From Amphirosellinia nigrospora (lineage: Eukaryota; Ascomycota; Sordariomycetes; Xylariales; Xylariaceae): 64,000 bases of DNA. The notes under the pieces were generated by a model. That model was not told the DNA's origin, made no database searches, and worked only from the letters and a program-made list of their open reading frames with translations. A program made the position numbers and the translations under genes. This document shows positions 25,601 through 37,536 of this stretch, in pieces; position 1 is the stretch's first letter, and each line of letters begins with the position of its first letter. The stretch spans positions 1,178,001 to 1,242,000 of the forward strand of contig SCHM01000002.1 of the NCBI GenBank assembly GCA_004123355.1, given 5' to 3'.

Positions 25601-26309
25601 TCCCGGCTCTAAGAGTAGGTATAGGACCAGCCACAACACATAACCACAGGAGCCACACAGAGTCCTGGGAAGTCCCGGGAAAGTCCTGGAAGGTCGATTC
25701 CACTCCGACCATTTTCGTGGGCTGAGACATGGGCATGTTGGCACAATAGCATTGGTTAGAATAGCCTCGACCCCTCTCGAGGAGTCAATACCCTCGGAGG
25801 CCTGGAAAGATCCAAGCACTTGAACACAAGCCCTTGTCACAACAGGGGACAGCGATAGGCACAATGATATTAAGAGAGGGCGCCATTTTCAGAGCTTCCA
25901 ACTAAAAGACGGCGAAAAATGCTGAACGTGTTACATGAGTAATATGCTCAACCAAGTCGTGACGAGACTTTAGCAAACACATACGATATGCTCTATAATA
26001 TTTGAATATCATTAAAGATGTGACAATGTTATCGGGCAGATGTATGGCTTCTGATCTCCTTTTAATCTTATACATCTTGTCTCCTGACCCCGCATTGCAC
26101 TCTAGAACACAGAGTTCTGCGCTTACAACCTCACAAAGTAACGGCGCCCCAAATATCCCGAATGTGTAGGTGATCAATGCATACCTAACTAAGTTTTCTA
26201 CCTCAGGTATTCCACATATATTTTCTAGCCGGAGTACAGGGTTTCCTAAATGCCCCATGCAATAATAGACAAAAAATATAGTATACGGGGGAAAATATTA
26301 ATTGTATCA
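25601..26309. other. Intergenic DNA
   Basis: A 118-codon minus-strand frame (25902-26258) has no recognisable motif, and I do not support it as a gene. A short GTCCTGGGAAGTCCCGGGAA-type repeat lies at about 25,663-25,692. Confidence 0.4.
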
Positions 26310-26403
26310 TAGCCAGTATGAGGGTCGAACTCATGACCTTCGCATTACTTAATACAGTGGAATTCTGTATTAGTACGACGCTCTATCATTGAGGTGTATG
26401 TAC
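26310..26403 (-). tRNA. Decayed tRNA-Ile(AAT) with intron
   Basis: On the minus strand the sequence has a perfect 5-bp T-stem around TTCGACC, an anticodon arm with loop CTAATA-A (anticodon AAT, positions 26371-26369) and a 22-nt intron (26346-26367) just 3' of the anticodon. Intron and anticodon pair as a 7-bp hairpin (AATACAG/CTGTATT), as in eukaryotic pre-tRNAs. The D-stem has one mismatch. The two acceptor strands (GTACATA and ACTGGCT) do not pair, so it is probably a pseudogene or a tRNA-derived repeat rather than a working tRNA. Confidence 0.6.
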
Positions 26404-28582
26404 CTGTGACTGTTCATCTGATTGGAAGCCGGAAGACTGTCACCTTAAGCAACCCGAAGACATATCTCACATCCGACAATTTTTGGGGGCGGCGAGAAGC
26501 GGGGAAGTTACTATAGTTTCAAGGCAGGCCCCGGCTAACTCGGTGAGACACTTCTCATAACATGCTTGGATTGAACAGGGGAGCAATCATGGCAGTGTTT
26601 GTACACTTTAAGCTTGGTGACCCTCGTTGGTGGCGCGTAAATTGTGTAAGGTCCAAACTACCGATGAGCAACGCCGCGAATAGTAATACATATAATAGGT
26701 CTTACATATGCTTGGTATTACTTATCTGCAGCGATTTGAGTCGATCAAAGGACTCATTCATGGTCGGATTGCTGGTGATAATTAAGTGAGCCGGGCTGAT
26801 AGGGGCTAAGCCTGTATGCATACAGGAATAAGGGGACTTCGGGCTCATAAATCAAGGAACTCCTACCCTTATCTATCTCACTCTTGTCTACTTAGTTAAG
26901 GTATCAGAGCGGCCTTCCAACAACCTCGATGTACGTGTCTTTGAATGAATTCAATATTGCATTTGGGGTGCCACGAGCCAGTCTAGTGCAAGGTCTATTT
27001 TCAGCCCCGTATTATGGGGCATATGGCAATATCTTGATGAGGAGAATCGGACCAAATCACAATCTGCATGCCAAGACTTCATAGAAAAGGCAGCAGTGAT
27101 ATCATGCAACCCTCAAATCCCTCGGTAGTTCGCTCGGGCATAAATCAATTACCGACGCAAGAGCCGTATGTACTTCAGAGCTGTGAAGTCCATCCATGAC
27201 ACGTTCTCTTTAAGGAAGCTTAGAATTAGTAAGAGGTATGTTATCTTACCTAGTCATCAGGCCTCGCGTCGCACTGTTGTATATCTTCTACGTGATTCTA
27301 ATCAGCCCATGACATTGCAATATCGTGCTTGGTTAGCTACGTACCGGACTCCGATCGTGTAGTTCTCCGCCAAATGGTTTCCCTGGGTTCCTCTCGGCAC
27401 TTTGTTTTGACCAGTAGTTAGAGAGAAACGTAGGTAGCAGCGCGTCTCGGACGGGTTGGATAAAGTGCCGGGTAAATCGAAATTGGAGTCTAGTTCCCAA
27501 TTTTAATATCGAGTTCATTAGGCGCCTCTTTCCGAAGACCACAGCTTGACTGCAGCTTCGTGGATGGCAGGCTAAAATAATCTGGTAATATCATCCGTTT
27601 CGTTCAGATTACAGTTCGATATGAATTCATATCATCCGTACCAGGTTGAGGTATGAGCTGAGCACCAAGGCGAATTCCACGATATTGCGCAATATAAGGG
27701 TTTCCGACAGTCTGGATAGGGCTGCAATTCATATAAGTATGCTTCTAGAAAATTCAGCCGCTTAACCTTAAAGCTAGCTGGTATTAAAGATCGACAGCGG
27801 CTCTTAAAAGTAATGAACTACATGCCAAGTCTGTGTTGAAGCGTGTACAAACAATGCTGAAAACCGCCTACCTATCGCACCTATGTTCAACTATAGGTTC
27901 TTGCTGGCACGTTACAATGTATGCAACATTCTAGACAAGTTCCAATCCCAATCCAGCAGTTACGAAGGGAGTCTCATGATCTCGAATGCCTAAGCCCTTA
28001 CCCTTGTACCGTCATCGGAATTTGGAAGGTAACCTAGTTTCCAGCTTCCAACATTTGGATACTCTTTGAGTGGGTACATCGTATGGAGGTGTGATGATGG
28101 CTCGGCTACAGCTAGCCCTTGGAAGGTGCTGAGAAATCTCGCATCAATTGGACGCCACTCGCTTTGGTATCTACTCGTGCCATAGCTTGAGATACGTAAG
28201 AGCCTGGGAAGACACGGGACGGGGTATCACAGGTCTTCCGTAACTTGCCGTGTCCTGATCATAAGCTCTGCTTTGCCCTAGGCACCAGGACCATGGAAAC
28301 GAAGAGCCGAGCTAAGGGACCGTGATATCTCCTCATCTAACGGGTTCTAGATCTCGAAGTTGGTTGCGAACCCAACGGACCCCAAGACACACCCGTGCTG
28401 CATTTCTCCAGATAATCCAGGGGTAACTTGAAAGAAGTAGATATAAAAACTCACACTATTCGCCCGGTCACATCATCAATGCAGCTGGAATCATCCAAAC
28501 CCAACAATCCGCAACTCGGAAACGCCTATCAGTCAGATCACTACTATCTTTGGCATTTTTCTCAGTCAATCTTCTCCCAAAT
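26404..28582. other. Gene-poor intergenic DNA
   Basis: No supported gene in 2.2 kb. Frames at 26562-26789 and 27168-27362 show no recognisable features. The last part is the presumed promoter of the next secreted-protein gene. Confidence 0.4.
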
Positions 28583-29283
28583 ATGAAGATCTCGTCGACT
28601 CTAGCTCTGTTCGTGAGCCTCTCCTCGGCAGCTTCGGTCCTCACCACAGAACGGCCGTTCAAAGTTGGCGAAAGCTCACCCTCAGTTCCCAAAGGCGCAC
28701 CAGCAGATTACCACACTACTACCATTAGCCTAACGGAACAGTCTCTTATCAACGTTTCCAAAAGGCATATGCAGCGCCGCGATGCCTTGAGGAAGCCGAG
28801 GGACCCAGTCACTGCGCAAGACTTTTTGAGTGCGCAACTTCAGTACGAGTTTCTTCTATTTCATGTTGCGTTCCTATACTCTATCCCTACCCTCTATCTC
28901 TCTTCTTACCTTAGTACATCATACCCTTTGCATCTAGCACGGCGGTAGCAACAGTCACTAATCGCCTAGTAGGGCAACCCCCCAGCGGCCAGCGATTGCA
29001 ACACGGTCATAACCAATGTATTGGCAACAGATCAGGCTTTGGTGATTGCTCCTGGTGCATGCCTCCTCTTTCAGTTCAGCACGTGCTGGGTTTCTTCTGC
29101 TCTTTGTGCGAGCGTCTTGGCACCGACACCGACTTCATCGGCAGCCAACTATCGACAGCTCAGACTCTGTGTGTCAGCGGCGGCTCGGCAGGCACGGTTG
29201 TCGGCGAGGACGCGCCGCAGTGGGAGGCTGGCTTCATTCGTGCAAATGGGCAGCTCCCTAACTACTCAGCTGATGTCTGCTAG
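28583..29283 (+). CDS. Small secreted cysteine-containing protein, unknown family
   Basis: The ATG at 28583 opens a signal peptide (MKISSTLALFVSLSSAASVL), followed by a Lys/Arg-containing segment (SKRHMQRRD) that could be a propeptide cut site. A donor near 28848 (GTACGA) starts an intron that ends close to 28,970. The second exon (from about 28,985) has DCNTVITNVLATDQ, VIAPGACLLFQFSTCW and, after a one-base frame break near 29,120, QLSTAQTLCVSGGSAG and a C-terminal ADVC. With about six cysteines in roughly 160 aa it resembles secreted effector-like proteins, but I recognise no family. The acceptor site is not resolved, because no clean choice preserves phase; a further missing base may be the cause. 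Confidence 0.6.
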
Positions 29284-29809
29284 ATGATTTCTATGAGCCG
29301 TGATGTTTGTTGGTGCGAGCTAAGAGAGGGAGGAGCAAATCCCGCGGAGTAAGGCTGTGGTAAATGAGTAGTGGGAGATAGTTTAATGTTGTCGATTGTT
29401 TCGAATAGTAGAGAGAGATTAATACAGATATTGTGTTATGTCATGATATATTGATACTTGTGCACTATTATTCCTTCCCTGAATGTGAGATTGCTATCTG
29501 GAATATCTTGACGGGATTTGAGGTCTCATACTGCTCGGAAAGTATTTTATCTAATGCTGAACAATCTAAGAGCTATAAGAGAGTGAGCCCTAGAAATGAA
29601 TTCGTCACCTTTAACTTAACGGTGAATGCCTGAGTATTTATAAAATCCTTGGTGACCTAAGAGGATGGCGTAGCTGATAGACTCTCCCTGCATGCCTACC
29701 GACTAGTCCTTCTCTCAGAATCTTTACATCGTTAAAAGATATGAAAAGTGCACAAACCACCCTAACTAACATAGTTGTGTATCATAACCATTACAGCTCC
29801 ATCTTCTAG
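29284..29809. other. Intergenic DNA
   Basis: AT-rich spacer after the secreted-protein gene. A 66-codon frame at 29433-29633 has no recognisable feature. Confidence 0.4.
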
Positions 29810-31420
29810 GTGGACGCTTGTAACTGGTTCACACTCCACTCGTTCCTCCTAAAATTCGCGGAGCAACTAAGGAATTACTATGTTCCCACCTCCAGAAGCG
29901 AGGAACTGCTTAAAGCCTTATACCACCTTTATTTGTGCAGATTGATTTATGAGAAGAGCAGGTGCAGTCGTGTCAGGACTCTCCGGAATTTTCGTTTTCG
30001 GTATTTAGGAAGTGGCTTGAGCGGCGGAGTAATGATGCATGGTTGCTTATTATCGATAGCAGGAATCGAGAAACCATCTTGCCTGAATTCTATATTGATC
30101 AGTTCCTTGACTTGCCAATCAGCAGGCATATCATAATCACCAGTCGATCCCTCCAGCGCAGCCAGACACTTCACATCCATGAGCTCGGGCTAGATGATAC
30201 CATGAAATTGTTTCGTCAGACGACCAGCTTATGGAACCTCCAGATAGTAGAACTATTTTTTCTTCATCATTATTAGTTACTTATTCATTCTTCTGTCTAT
30301 AACTATTCTACTCGTGCATCAAATAGGTCAAACTAACATCACGTATTCTTGCAGGCGACATCTTAGAACTCGTTAACAAGCTTGAACATATACCACTTGC
30401 AATCAAACTGGCCGGGACGCTCCTATCGAATACTCAGTGGCTTTTCCACAGATACTCGGAAAGCCTTTTCTTAAATGCTCTACTGAGGCCTGGAACAGCT
30501 ACTCAATCTAGCTACTTGCCTCTCTCAAAGGCGTGACTAGTCTCTATTCAGCAGCTTGATGAAAAGATGGCAAAGCTTCTCGACACGATTACACTCTTGT
30601 CCGACAATGGTGTTTCTATCGAATTCGTTAAAAGCAGTGTTCGAAGTTTCTCGCGTTCCACACTGAATTATCTTGTAGACGAGAGTTTGGCGATGCTTAA
30701 AAATACTCCCTCGTCAGATACAATTCGACGACCCAGACAATCGCATTAGACTCCTGATTGCCTGAGTGGCTAAGGGGATATAAAAAAGACACTTAGGATT
30801 ACATATTACGAGCTAAGATCGCCTGTTAAAGCGTGGTGTCGGATTTGAAATCTACTGCGGCGGAAGTACATAGATCCCATACTGCCGATCAATACCGCTT
30901 TGAAGAGCAGCTCTTCTTTTATATCGAGCGATGCGTAGATTAAATCTAAGACGCGGATTGGGTGGCTTTGGACTATGCGTGGCGACGGCAAGGATGACAC
31001 AACTTGGCGAAACGGTGGTACGAAATCGTCGTCAGCGACCACCAGTAGATGCCTCTGCGGGCCGAGATACTGTTAGGAGATATGCAAGACATAGAGCGTT
31101 CTCTAGGCTCGGGACATATTCGCACACTACGGTGTGCTATTTCGCTTGCGTCTCGATTACAGGAGGATGGAGAGCACGCTAAAGCCGAGATAATCTGGCG
31201 AAGGGCCAATTCATCGCACTAAGCAAAAGCTATATCCTTGTCAACACAGAACGCCAAATTATCCTACTGGGCGAAGGCTATCCTGATAGTCTGAGGTTAC
31301 TGGCTAAGGTTGCAGTTCTTTGCGCGCTGGGGAGGCGCTTTGAAGAAGCCGATCAGGAGTATAAAAAAGTGCTCAGGAAGATAGGAAAGGTATTGGGCAT
31401 GATCATGAGGATGTGAAAGA
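29810..31420 (+). pseudogene. Broken NB-ARC/TPR (NLR-type) gene
   Basis: Pieces in changing frames follow the order of a fungal NB-ARC-TPR protein. First come a segment like the NB-ARC core, FRKWLERRSNDAWLLIID (Walker-B type) and RHIIITSRS (the ITSR sensor motif). Next, after an intron-like TTGCAG at 30,356, comes ELVNKLEHIPLAIKLAG (the GLPLA-type motif). The last is a tetratricopeptide/kinesin-light-chain-like part around 31,270-31,400 (ALGRRFEEADQEYKKVL). No P-loop and no credible start codon is visible, and stops interrupt every frame. In-frame stops and lost segments go beyond the one-base breaks seen in other genes, so I call it a true remnant. Such proteins act in fungal non-self recognition or stress signalling. 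Confidence 0.6.
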
Positions 31421-32525
31421 ATACAAACACACATAGAACTTAACAAGCAGAATCGACCTGCTATAGAAGGATTTGTGAATCATTCCAGATAAAGAACCTT
31501 CGGACCGCCGCGTTGGGTAGTTGATATGCGACAGGAGGTGTCCATGTTTTGCAGGCTAGTGCGAGAGGTATATATTGACTCCTATTTAGGCAAATGGCCG
31601 ACTTTTTTTGTATATTAACTCCTGGCGATATACACGTACGCCTTTGTACCTCAAGTCCTAGGCCTGAATGCGTTCAAGTGAGGTCTGGGTGGGCAAGGCT
31701 TAAAGGGGTTTGGGTGAGGTATCACGAGATTGTCAGCGGAGACCCCGAACAAAGGGCGTCGGTAACATGGTTGCCGTCTTCTTGATTGATCTTGAGCCCT
31801 TAATGGACTTATATAGAAGGAAGGGAAGTTTAAAAAGTTGGGGGAAACAATTAGCAGTGCCTATTATTTAAGACTGCTTGCTGCCTTTCATGATATCCTC
31901 TCTCGACTTCACGACCTCTTCGTCGCTCTGATAGGCAATGATGCATGCCTTTTCAATTACATCTATGATTTTTATAAGGTTTAATTTCTAGTGATAAATC
32001 TTGCCTGCCAACACAGCTAAAGGTGCACCATACCAGATTCGTAGTAGGTATTCTAGTTTAACAGGGCAGCACCTCTTTATAGTTTGGCTTCTTCGCATGC
32101 TCTGTAATCCGTAGATACTTGGCAGATAACGACGACCCGCCGCCCGCTATTGGCTGGTGCCTCAGTCAGTACTGCGCATAGGTACATGGAGGGTTGGCTC
32201 CCTTATCTCCTTGAGGCGGGAATAGGAACGCTTACACCAAGGCGAAATCATTTAGTGATATGCGAGATATGGAACGGGTAGTAGATCTGATAGATGATGA
32301 CCTGACTGCCGGTATCGTTATCTCTGCAAGGGTCACCAACCACCGGTTCCAGACCATCCCGGATTTGTTGCGAATTACCACATCAAATTCACAATACAAA
32401 CACATCGATGATGGTATTGATCAAATCGCTCCCCTAATCTCGGTTGTCCATGGGAAATTGATATTTAATCCCGATTGTGCGCCTGGGTAACACTGAGAGA
32501 ATGCTGCTCCGCATTCCTTCGAACC
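31421..32525. other. Intergenic DNA
   Basis: Frames at 31594-31785 and 32260-32490 have no recognisable domain. It probably includes further decayed sequence from the upstream NB-ARC/TPR remnant. Confidence 0.35.
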
Positions 32526-32840
32526 CTACGTACGAAGCGTGCCCCACGAACGCCCCAACTTTACCTCAGTCTCTTCTAACAACTGTAATTCGCAGTTGCA
32601 CTTAACTCTATTCGATGCAAACACGAGAGGCCGAACCGACCGAGGCGTAAGATCTTCGATTTTTTCATCATTGACGGCATAGCTGAGGAATTCAAACTCT
32701 TCATCTCGGAGACGCCGGAGAGGACAGCCCCCGTTGAAAATATCGCGCACGTCGAAGACAGGTTGGCCCTGATATCCGCATAGTCGACCCTGGGAGTATT
32801 CGGACACACCGCTCTCTCGAAGAAAAGCGCCAACATCCAT
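32526..32840 (-). CDS. Hypothetical 104-aa protein
   Basis: An ATG-started frame of 104 codons with a normal, charged composition (VFDVRDIFNGGCPLRRLRD and DLTPRSVRPLVFASNRVK). I recognise no family and see no signal peptide or membrane segment. It could be a fragment of a larger decayed gene. Support is only the open frame and its composition. Confidence 0.3.
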   Translation of the reverse strand: MDVGAFLRESGVSEYSQGRLCGYQGQPVFDVRDIFNGGCPLRRLRDEEFEFLSYAVNDEKIEDLTPRSVRPLVFASNRVKCNCELQLLEETEVKLGRSWGTLRT

Positions 32841-33376
32841 CTAAACCTACTCAAGTCAATCGCGCGATGCAGGGAGTCTTCGCTGGCGGCCGCCGACGCC
32901 AGCGTGGTCAGGCCTGGAGCTTCTCAAAGGTATGCAGTGGCTCGACCCTTCTGCAATGTACTGCTGTTATTGTGCATCACCCAACCTCAAACCCAACCCC
33001 AACCCCAGAGCCTCTGTTTCTTTCCACCCACAAAGCTATAACCCTAATGCAGTGGGGCTGTAATCGTGGCATCAGGTAGTGGTCCCGTGTGGTGTAGTCG
33101 ATGGTCAAGTGATCGGACTAACTTTGTGATGCTAGTCTGGCGGTGAAGCATGAAGCCTGCTCACGACGAATGTTGGTGATTCGAGACAGACCTCGATGTG
33201 AGACGATGCTCCGCGTGAGCCTCACCTACCTATTATCCACCTCCTTGCTCGACGCCAAGTGAATCATGATTCGGACCCGCCACCGCGTATAACAGTTCGA
33301 ACAGAAAGACAACATCGATTTGACTACCCGGAAATGGGTTAGTTTTGGCTCGTTGGCCCCTGGTCAAAGCCGACTG

Positions 33377-33412
<36 letters not shown>

Positions 33413-34556
33413 GAAGTGGCTAGTTTCGTCTCACTTGGCTAGAGGAAGTCCCCATGATCAAGTGATGAAACAGTCAATCAGTCAGTCAGTCCTCTTTGTT
33501 AGCTCGCGTTTGTCTTGGAATATTTGGTGTTCCATCGACAGCGAGGGTTGGAACGTCCACGGTAGCGAGGGCCAACGTTCGAGATTCTCTGCCAGGTCTA
33601 GGTAATGGACCTCAACGAGACTGACCGGAATTTTGAAAACTGGGAGATTGCTCTCATTATGGATCGTTCTTCGGGAGCATCATGTTATGTTACTGACCCC
33701 AAACCGGCCTGATTTGGGGAGGTTAGGGATAGCTTGCATGCAAGTACACTCTAATAGGTACCTAGTTGGCTAGACCCAGTGGGCTTCGGCTGTAGGTACC
33801 CTTGGCACAATGGGACTGCGGGGCAAGCCCCCAGCGTTTCCTCGGGGCATACGCGACAGGCATACCTACACTACCTACGGGCTACAGGGCACTGGCCAGG
33901 GGTTCCGTTCCCGCGAATCCAGCAGCCCGGGTTTTCATCGCTGGTTGCAACCTCTAGCGTGCCCCAAGCAAGCTACAGTGGGGTGCAGCCCGGCTTGACC
34001 CCTACAAACTCTCCCTGCCAAGCAGGATTGGCAGAGTGCCCCGCCGGGTGGTGACGGAATGGCCTGCATTCGCTTTTGCCCATCTTCCCGAACCGTCTTC
34101 CCGCCCCGACACTGACCGATCCCGTCGTGTCTTCCGCGTCCCATATCTCCAATATTCCAATCCATAGCCCGTCCTACCTTGCTATATCACATTGACATTG
34201 TGCAGTATCTGGATTGGCCGGACAAAACAACTGCCTAATTGTGACATTCCGCAATCCCCTTCTCTTCTAACCCCCTCCTGTATCCTGAGCAACACAATTG
34301 GTTCTTTTACACTCGTCTACTTCTTTTTTCGATTTGGGGTTACAGGTCCACTTTGCTCCTTACTTTCTTTTACCTCTTTTGGCTTCCATCTTAAGCATAC
34401 ATACTATACTTGACCAATCCGTAATACATATTGGCTGCTGGTCCTGTGATCGTCGATTCCACGCTTCATCGAAACGCCCGGCTCCTCCCGCCCTATTCTC
34501 TCCACAATCCTCGTTCCGGCGTCCATGCGTGTGCCTTCTCGGCATCTGTGGCAGGC
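32841..34556. other. Intergenic DNA with poly-T and GC-rich stretch
   Basis: It holds a 33-base poly-T tract (33379-33411), a GTCA-type short repeat near 33,475-33,490, a GC-rich stretch (33,779-34,165) with no clear gene, and then a C/T-rich presumed promoter for the downstream kinase gene (34,170-34,556). Confidence 0.45.
33379..33411. repeat. 33-base poly-T tract
   Basis: An uninterrupted run of 33 T. With 41887-41917 (31 T) it is one of two such tracts of almost equal length. On the minus strand it reads as a poly-A tail, as left by a retroposed RNA, but no target-site duplication or element body was identified. Confidence 0.9.
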
Positions 34557-36119
34557 ATGGCACCAAAAACTAACGGCCGTGGGGTCCAGGTAGAAGACAC
34601 TAGAATATGTGTGGTGATGGTGGGATTGCCCGCTCGTGGGAAGAGTTACATTGCACAGAGAGGTACATATGTCTTCCCTTTTTGCCCATCCACGCCGTAC
34701 TGTGTTAAGAGAGACAGGGCGGAGGCTGACATCTGATCCGTCGTTGTAGCCCAACGCTATTTGACTTGGCTCTCGATACCGTCCAAGACCTTCAATGTAG
34801 GCAGCTATCGCCGAAATGATGCCCCCCAACCCTCCGCCGACTTCTTCGACAACAGCAACGTTGAGGGCGAGCGCAGGCGTCGCGCTGCAGCCGAAGCGGC
34901 CTTTGCCGACATGCTGGGCTGGTTCCGGCAAGGTGGCATCATAGGAATACTAGATGCCACAAACTCGACTAAAGACAGACGTAAATGGGTCATGGATATG
35001 TGCACACAAGAGGGAATCGAGGTGCTCTTTGTCGAGTCCAAGTGTGACAATGAGGAGTTGATTATGGCCAATATTCGCGACGTCAAGACTACCAGCCCGA
35101 CTATCAGGGCCAGGACCCTGAGGCCGCCGCCCTCGACTTCCGCAACCGTATCAAGCACTACGAGAAGGTATACAAGACTATCGACGAAGACGGAGATGAG
35201 AATCACTACACCTACCTCAAGATGATGGATGTGGGCAGCCAAGTAATCATCAATCGCATCCAAGATTATTTGCAAAGCCGGGTCGTGTACTACCTCATGA
35301 ACCTACATATTCGCCCGCGGTCGGTTTGGTTGTCGAGGCATGGCGAGTCTATGTATAATCTTTCTGGCAGGATCGGCGGCGACGCTGATCTATCCTTAAG
35401 AGGACAGCAGTATGCCAAAAAGCTGCCAGAGCTTGTGCGGCAGTCCGTTGGTGTGAGTCTACACAATTTCAAACACTCTGCTCACTACATCGTCGCCGTG
35501 CACAGCACCACTGAAAAATAGGCTGACCGCTACGATTTTAGGACGATCGACCCCTTACTGTATGGACTTCCACACTCAAGAAACTATAGCAACGGCACAT
35601 TGCTTGCCCGCAAACTACAACCAGCTGCAGTGGAAGGCCCTGGATGAATTGGACGCTGGTGTGTGTGATGGCATGACATATCAAGAGATAAAAGATGTTT
35701 ATCCGGAGGACTTCGTTGCTCGTGACGAGGACAAGTACAACTACCGGTACCGAGGCGGTGAATCATACCGAGATGTGGTCATCCGGTTAGAACCCATTAT
35801 CATGGAGTTGGAGCGGTCCGAAGACATCCTCATCGTGACGCACCAAGCTATTCTACGCTGCATTTATGCATACTTCATGGAGAAGGATCAGTCTCGTTCT
35901 CCTTGGATGAACGTCCCTCTTCATTGCCTCATTAAGTTGACGCCTCGCGCGTACGGTACAGATGAGGAACGCTACCAAGCCGATATCCCCGCTGTCAGCA
36001 CTTGGCGCGGCAAAGGCAGCACCGCCAAGCACGAAGACCCATACCCGAGGCTAGTATGTCTCATTAATAATTCATTCCCGGAGATACCCGAATGTCAAAA
36101 CCGACATGCTCGGAGATGA
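34557..36119 (+). CDS. 6-phosphofructo-2-kinase/fructose-2,6-bisphosphatase
   Basis: This bifunctional cytosolic enzyme sets the level of fructose-2,6-bisphosphate and so the balance of glycolysis and gluconeogenesis. Exon 1 (34557-34662) ends in the kinase P-loop GLPARGKS (residues 23-30). An 87-bp intron leads to exon 2 at 34750 (QRYLTWLSIPSKTFNVG, ILDATNSTK). The phosphatase domain starts with WLSRHGESMYN (phospho-accepting His). A second intron (35453-35541, GTGAGT donor) follows QSVG. The rest has ELDAGVCDGMTY and the second histidine motif VTHQAILR. Single-base losses near 35,099 and 35,581 split it into separate frames. The C-terminal tail after KGSTAKHEDP is unlike the family; a GTATGT donor near 36,054 may start another intron, so the true end is uncertain. 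Confidence 0.93.
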
Positions 36120-37536
36120 CGATGAAGCAGCGAACAGAAAAAAACATTTTTACTCGCGATGAATGTGGCTTGTTAGTAAAGTCAAGAATTCTGCTACAGA
36201 TAAAAGGAGTTTGCCCGGTAAAGGACCACTGCGGATTTCATGGGCGGTATGATTGAGTTTGGCGCATTCGGGCGTTATGTGATGGCAACGAGTGGGTGGT
36301 CGTAGCCAGCCGGACAATTGATAGCCTCGGTTTATGCTGGAGGTGTATAAATAGACATGGTTCAGCGTCTCTATCAATGATATAATGTATAGCGGCCAAA
36401 TTTGATGGCATGAACCATCATTCCCTACTTCTGCTAAAGCACGGCCTTTATTGGTCCCATGCCCTTCCTGACTGAGATGATATTTGACATCGCTGTTCCC
36501 ATTGAGACATATTCGTGCCGGATTCCCCTTTTCGCACTTTACCAACAAATCTCTTCTAGCTTGCTCGTACTATGTAAGACGCGGTAGTGTGACGAGGATT
36601 GCAATTAGCGAGCAGGCTTCCGGTAGCATCCGAGTATAGCCGCGGCCATAGATGTACGACCCAGGCTTGACCTCGGTTTCTCGTTGTTGGTTACTCCCGG
36701 TTAGCTACGTAGGTATACTTACTTCATACCAAGCTTTCAGATCCAGCCAATAGAGGCGGAGGTAAATAAGACAGCCATTTCGCGACGTGCCGCAACTCGA
36801 AAATGTAACCGACTTGCGGGTAGCTGGCTCATGTGTATGATAGTACTATATATACTGCGAGTAATGGAACGAGGTAAGAATCCCGAAGCAGAGTAGCGAC
36901 TTGTTCACAGGGTTCAGGAAAGTGGAATTGATCAAAGATGGCTCCGGGCCACAAGCCGCACGCACGAGTCAGATAGGTGACGACTAGCAAAGTAAACCTC
37001 AACTACGCTCAAGCCCTATAACTAAGTTAGGTACCTAAGGTAATGTTGCGATCGAGTCAATTCTTCTTTTGAATTTTAGCAACCTTTTTGACATATCTCA
37101 CACTTAAACGTATCACCTAGCCACGTTATTCTTTGCGATCGCAGCCTTTCTTCACCTATCTCACCAATTTTTCACTATATCGTACAATCGAGATTAATTA
37201 CTTTATCCAAATGTCTCTTTCGATATGCGCTCAATGTGTAGAGTATATCTGGAGTTTCTGGTTTTCCAACACTTCTATCAATGATTGTTTTACTATGAGC
37301 TAACCGATTTGATACACCTTCCGGGATTAGCCGGCATGACCTCGGGAGTGATCCTTTGATTCTTGTTGTATTCCTAGTCCTGTAAACAAAAGCCATATTT
37401 GTATAATTAAAGCATTTACTGTGGTTATGAATAATAGCACAGATCCATTGGTCTCTCGGATAGCCTTGATTGCCCAGGGTTCTCCTTATCTCGATACAAC
37501 AAAGTCCGCGTAGGCCGGCATGAAAGGTTGCTGATT
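36120..37536. other. Intergenic DNA
   Basis: No supported gene. A minus-strand frame at 36150-36548 lacks recognisable features. A TAGGTACCTA palindrome-like site lies near 37,028. The last part is the presumed promoter of the DUF829 gene. Confidence 0.4.

Noticed and set aside
30753-30800. Ser/Leu tRNA-like start (GCCTGAGTGGCTAAGG)
   Set aside because: Only the D-arm resembles a tRNA. The rest lacks an anticodon stem and T-arm.
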